A stretch of 6,262 nucleotides of DNA from Fidelibacterota bacterium (GTDB lineage: Bacteria > Fidelibacterota > JAANXI01): contig JAANXI010000030.1 in assembly GCA_018263365.1 (NCBI GenBank), positions 1 through 6,262 on the forward strand, read 5' to 3'. Below, piece by piece: positions 5,941 to 6,262 of this stretch (positions within the stretch are counted from its first letter, which is position 1; the number at the start of each line of letters is the position of its first letter). The position numbers and the translations under genes were made by a program. Under the pieces are notes generated by a model that saw nothing but the letters and a program-made list of their open reading frames with translations, had not been told where the DNA came from and searched no databases.

Positions 5941-6087
5941 ATAGAATGGGATGCCGCCACGGATCAGGAGCGCACCGTCCTCCGGCGCCGCATCACCGCC
6001 ACCGACCGGGAGATCGATCAGTTGGTGTATGCGCTGTATGACCTCACCGAGAATGAGATTGCGATTGTGAAGGGGCGTGTGGGGTGA
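5941..6087 (+). pseudogene. C-terminal remnant of a TaqI/Eco57I-like restriction-modification methyltransferase
   Basis: The last ~48 codons of this plus-strand frame (stop TGA at 6085-6087) contain TDREIDQLVYALYDLTENEI, followed by AIVKG. This is close to the conserved extreme C-terminus of large class I methyltransferase/type IIG restriction proteins, which typically end in a helical stretch like TDREIDxLVYELYGLTEEEIxIVEG. In those proteins (~900-1,300 residues) this helix follows the target-recognition domain. Here nothing recognisable as methyltransferase (no NPPY motif, no recognition domain) lies upstream; the frame continues to an ATG at 5767, but that part crosses the palindrome and repeat and does not look like protein. 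I therefore call a truncated remnant rather than a gene. It sits between the two 120-base direct repeats, which suggests deletion of the rest of the gene through recombination or transfer of a fragment. Confidence 0.65.
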
Positions 6088-6142
6088 AGTTACTCGGTCA
6101 CCATTCACTTTATCCTCAGCTATCGACCGGTATTCTTCATCG

Positions 6143-6262
6143 CTTTTCTTTTTCCCTGCACTTTTTTTTAGCCTGAATTATTCAAGAATAATCCCAATAG
6201 GTAATCGAATATTATAGGCAAAACGAGGGCAAATCTCGTTGGGATAGAGAATGTCACATGTC
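6143..6262. repeat. Direct repeat copy 2 (120 bases visible, continues past window end)
   Basis: Identical to 5652-5771 over all 120 bases visible, including the 8-T tract and the three internal inverted repeats. The window ends inside the match, so the true repeat may be longer. Complete identity between copies implies recent duplication, gene conversion, or a mobile or selected element. Confidence 0.92.

Noticed and set aside
5652..6262. CRISPR or tandem-array interpretation of the direct repeats
   Set aside because: Only two copies are seen, each 120 bases long and 491 apart; repeat and spacer lengths do not fit CRISPR.

Overview
The window holds one leftward (minus-strand) metabolic operon (positions 1-5087), followed on its upstream side by about 1.2 kb of repeat-rich DNA with no intact gene. 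Read in the direction of transcription the operon is: (1) an ATP-grasp acyl-CoA synthetase beta subunit (SucC/citryl-CoA synthetase large-subunit type) with a ferredoxin-like two-cluster domain fused at its C-terminus; (2) the matching alpha subunit (SucD/citryl-CoA synthetase small-subunit type); (3) a short citrate-synthase-superfamily protein of the citryl-CoA lyase type; (4) a small HD-domain-like protein whose HD dyad reads Ala-Asp; (5) an aconitase/3-isopropylmalate dehydratase large subunit that runs off the left edge. Gaps are 11, 170, 12 and 33 bases, and four of the five genes have a recognisable ribosome binding site.

Taken together the genes look like a two-step citrate-cleavage (or citrate-forming) module. 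The synthetase would convert citrate + CoA + ATP to citryl-CoA, the lyase would split citryl-CoA to acetyl-CoA + oxaloacetate, and the LeuC-like dehydratase would supply citrate/isocitrate interconversion. This is the logic of the two-enzyme version of ATP-citrate lyase in the reductive TCA cycle. It could equally run backwards, making citrate and ATP from acetyl-CoA and oxaloacetate. The substrate assignment is inferred from gene context; each family assignment is directly supported by sequence motifs. The most unusual points are the ferredoxin domain on the synthetase, the altered ATP-grasp loop, and the degenerate HD protein co-encoded with the pathway.

The 170-base gap between the alpha subunit and the lyase is filled by an imperfect inverted-repeat element (TGTCATTCTGAGC ... 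GCTCAGGATGACA). This type of interspersed repeat is common in Bacteroidota/Chlorobi/Ignavibacteria/Calditrichota/Marinimicrobia-like genomes and a few others.

Right of position 5087 lie the operon leader and a patch of repeats. There is a 120-base sequence present twice in direct orientation (5652-5771 and 6143-6262, the second copy cut by the window end), a perfect 24-base palindrome, several smaller inverted repeats, and between the direct repeats the last ~48 codons of a TaqI/Eco57I-type restriction-modification methyltransferase on the plus strand. That is what an eroded mobile or defence region next to a housekeeping operon looks like.

The organism is a bacterium, probably an anaerobe or facultative anaerobe given the Fe-S fusion and citryl-CoA chemistry. 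The repeat style points loosely to the FCB group, but nothing in the window fixes the taxonomy.
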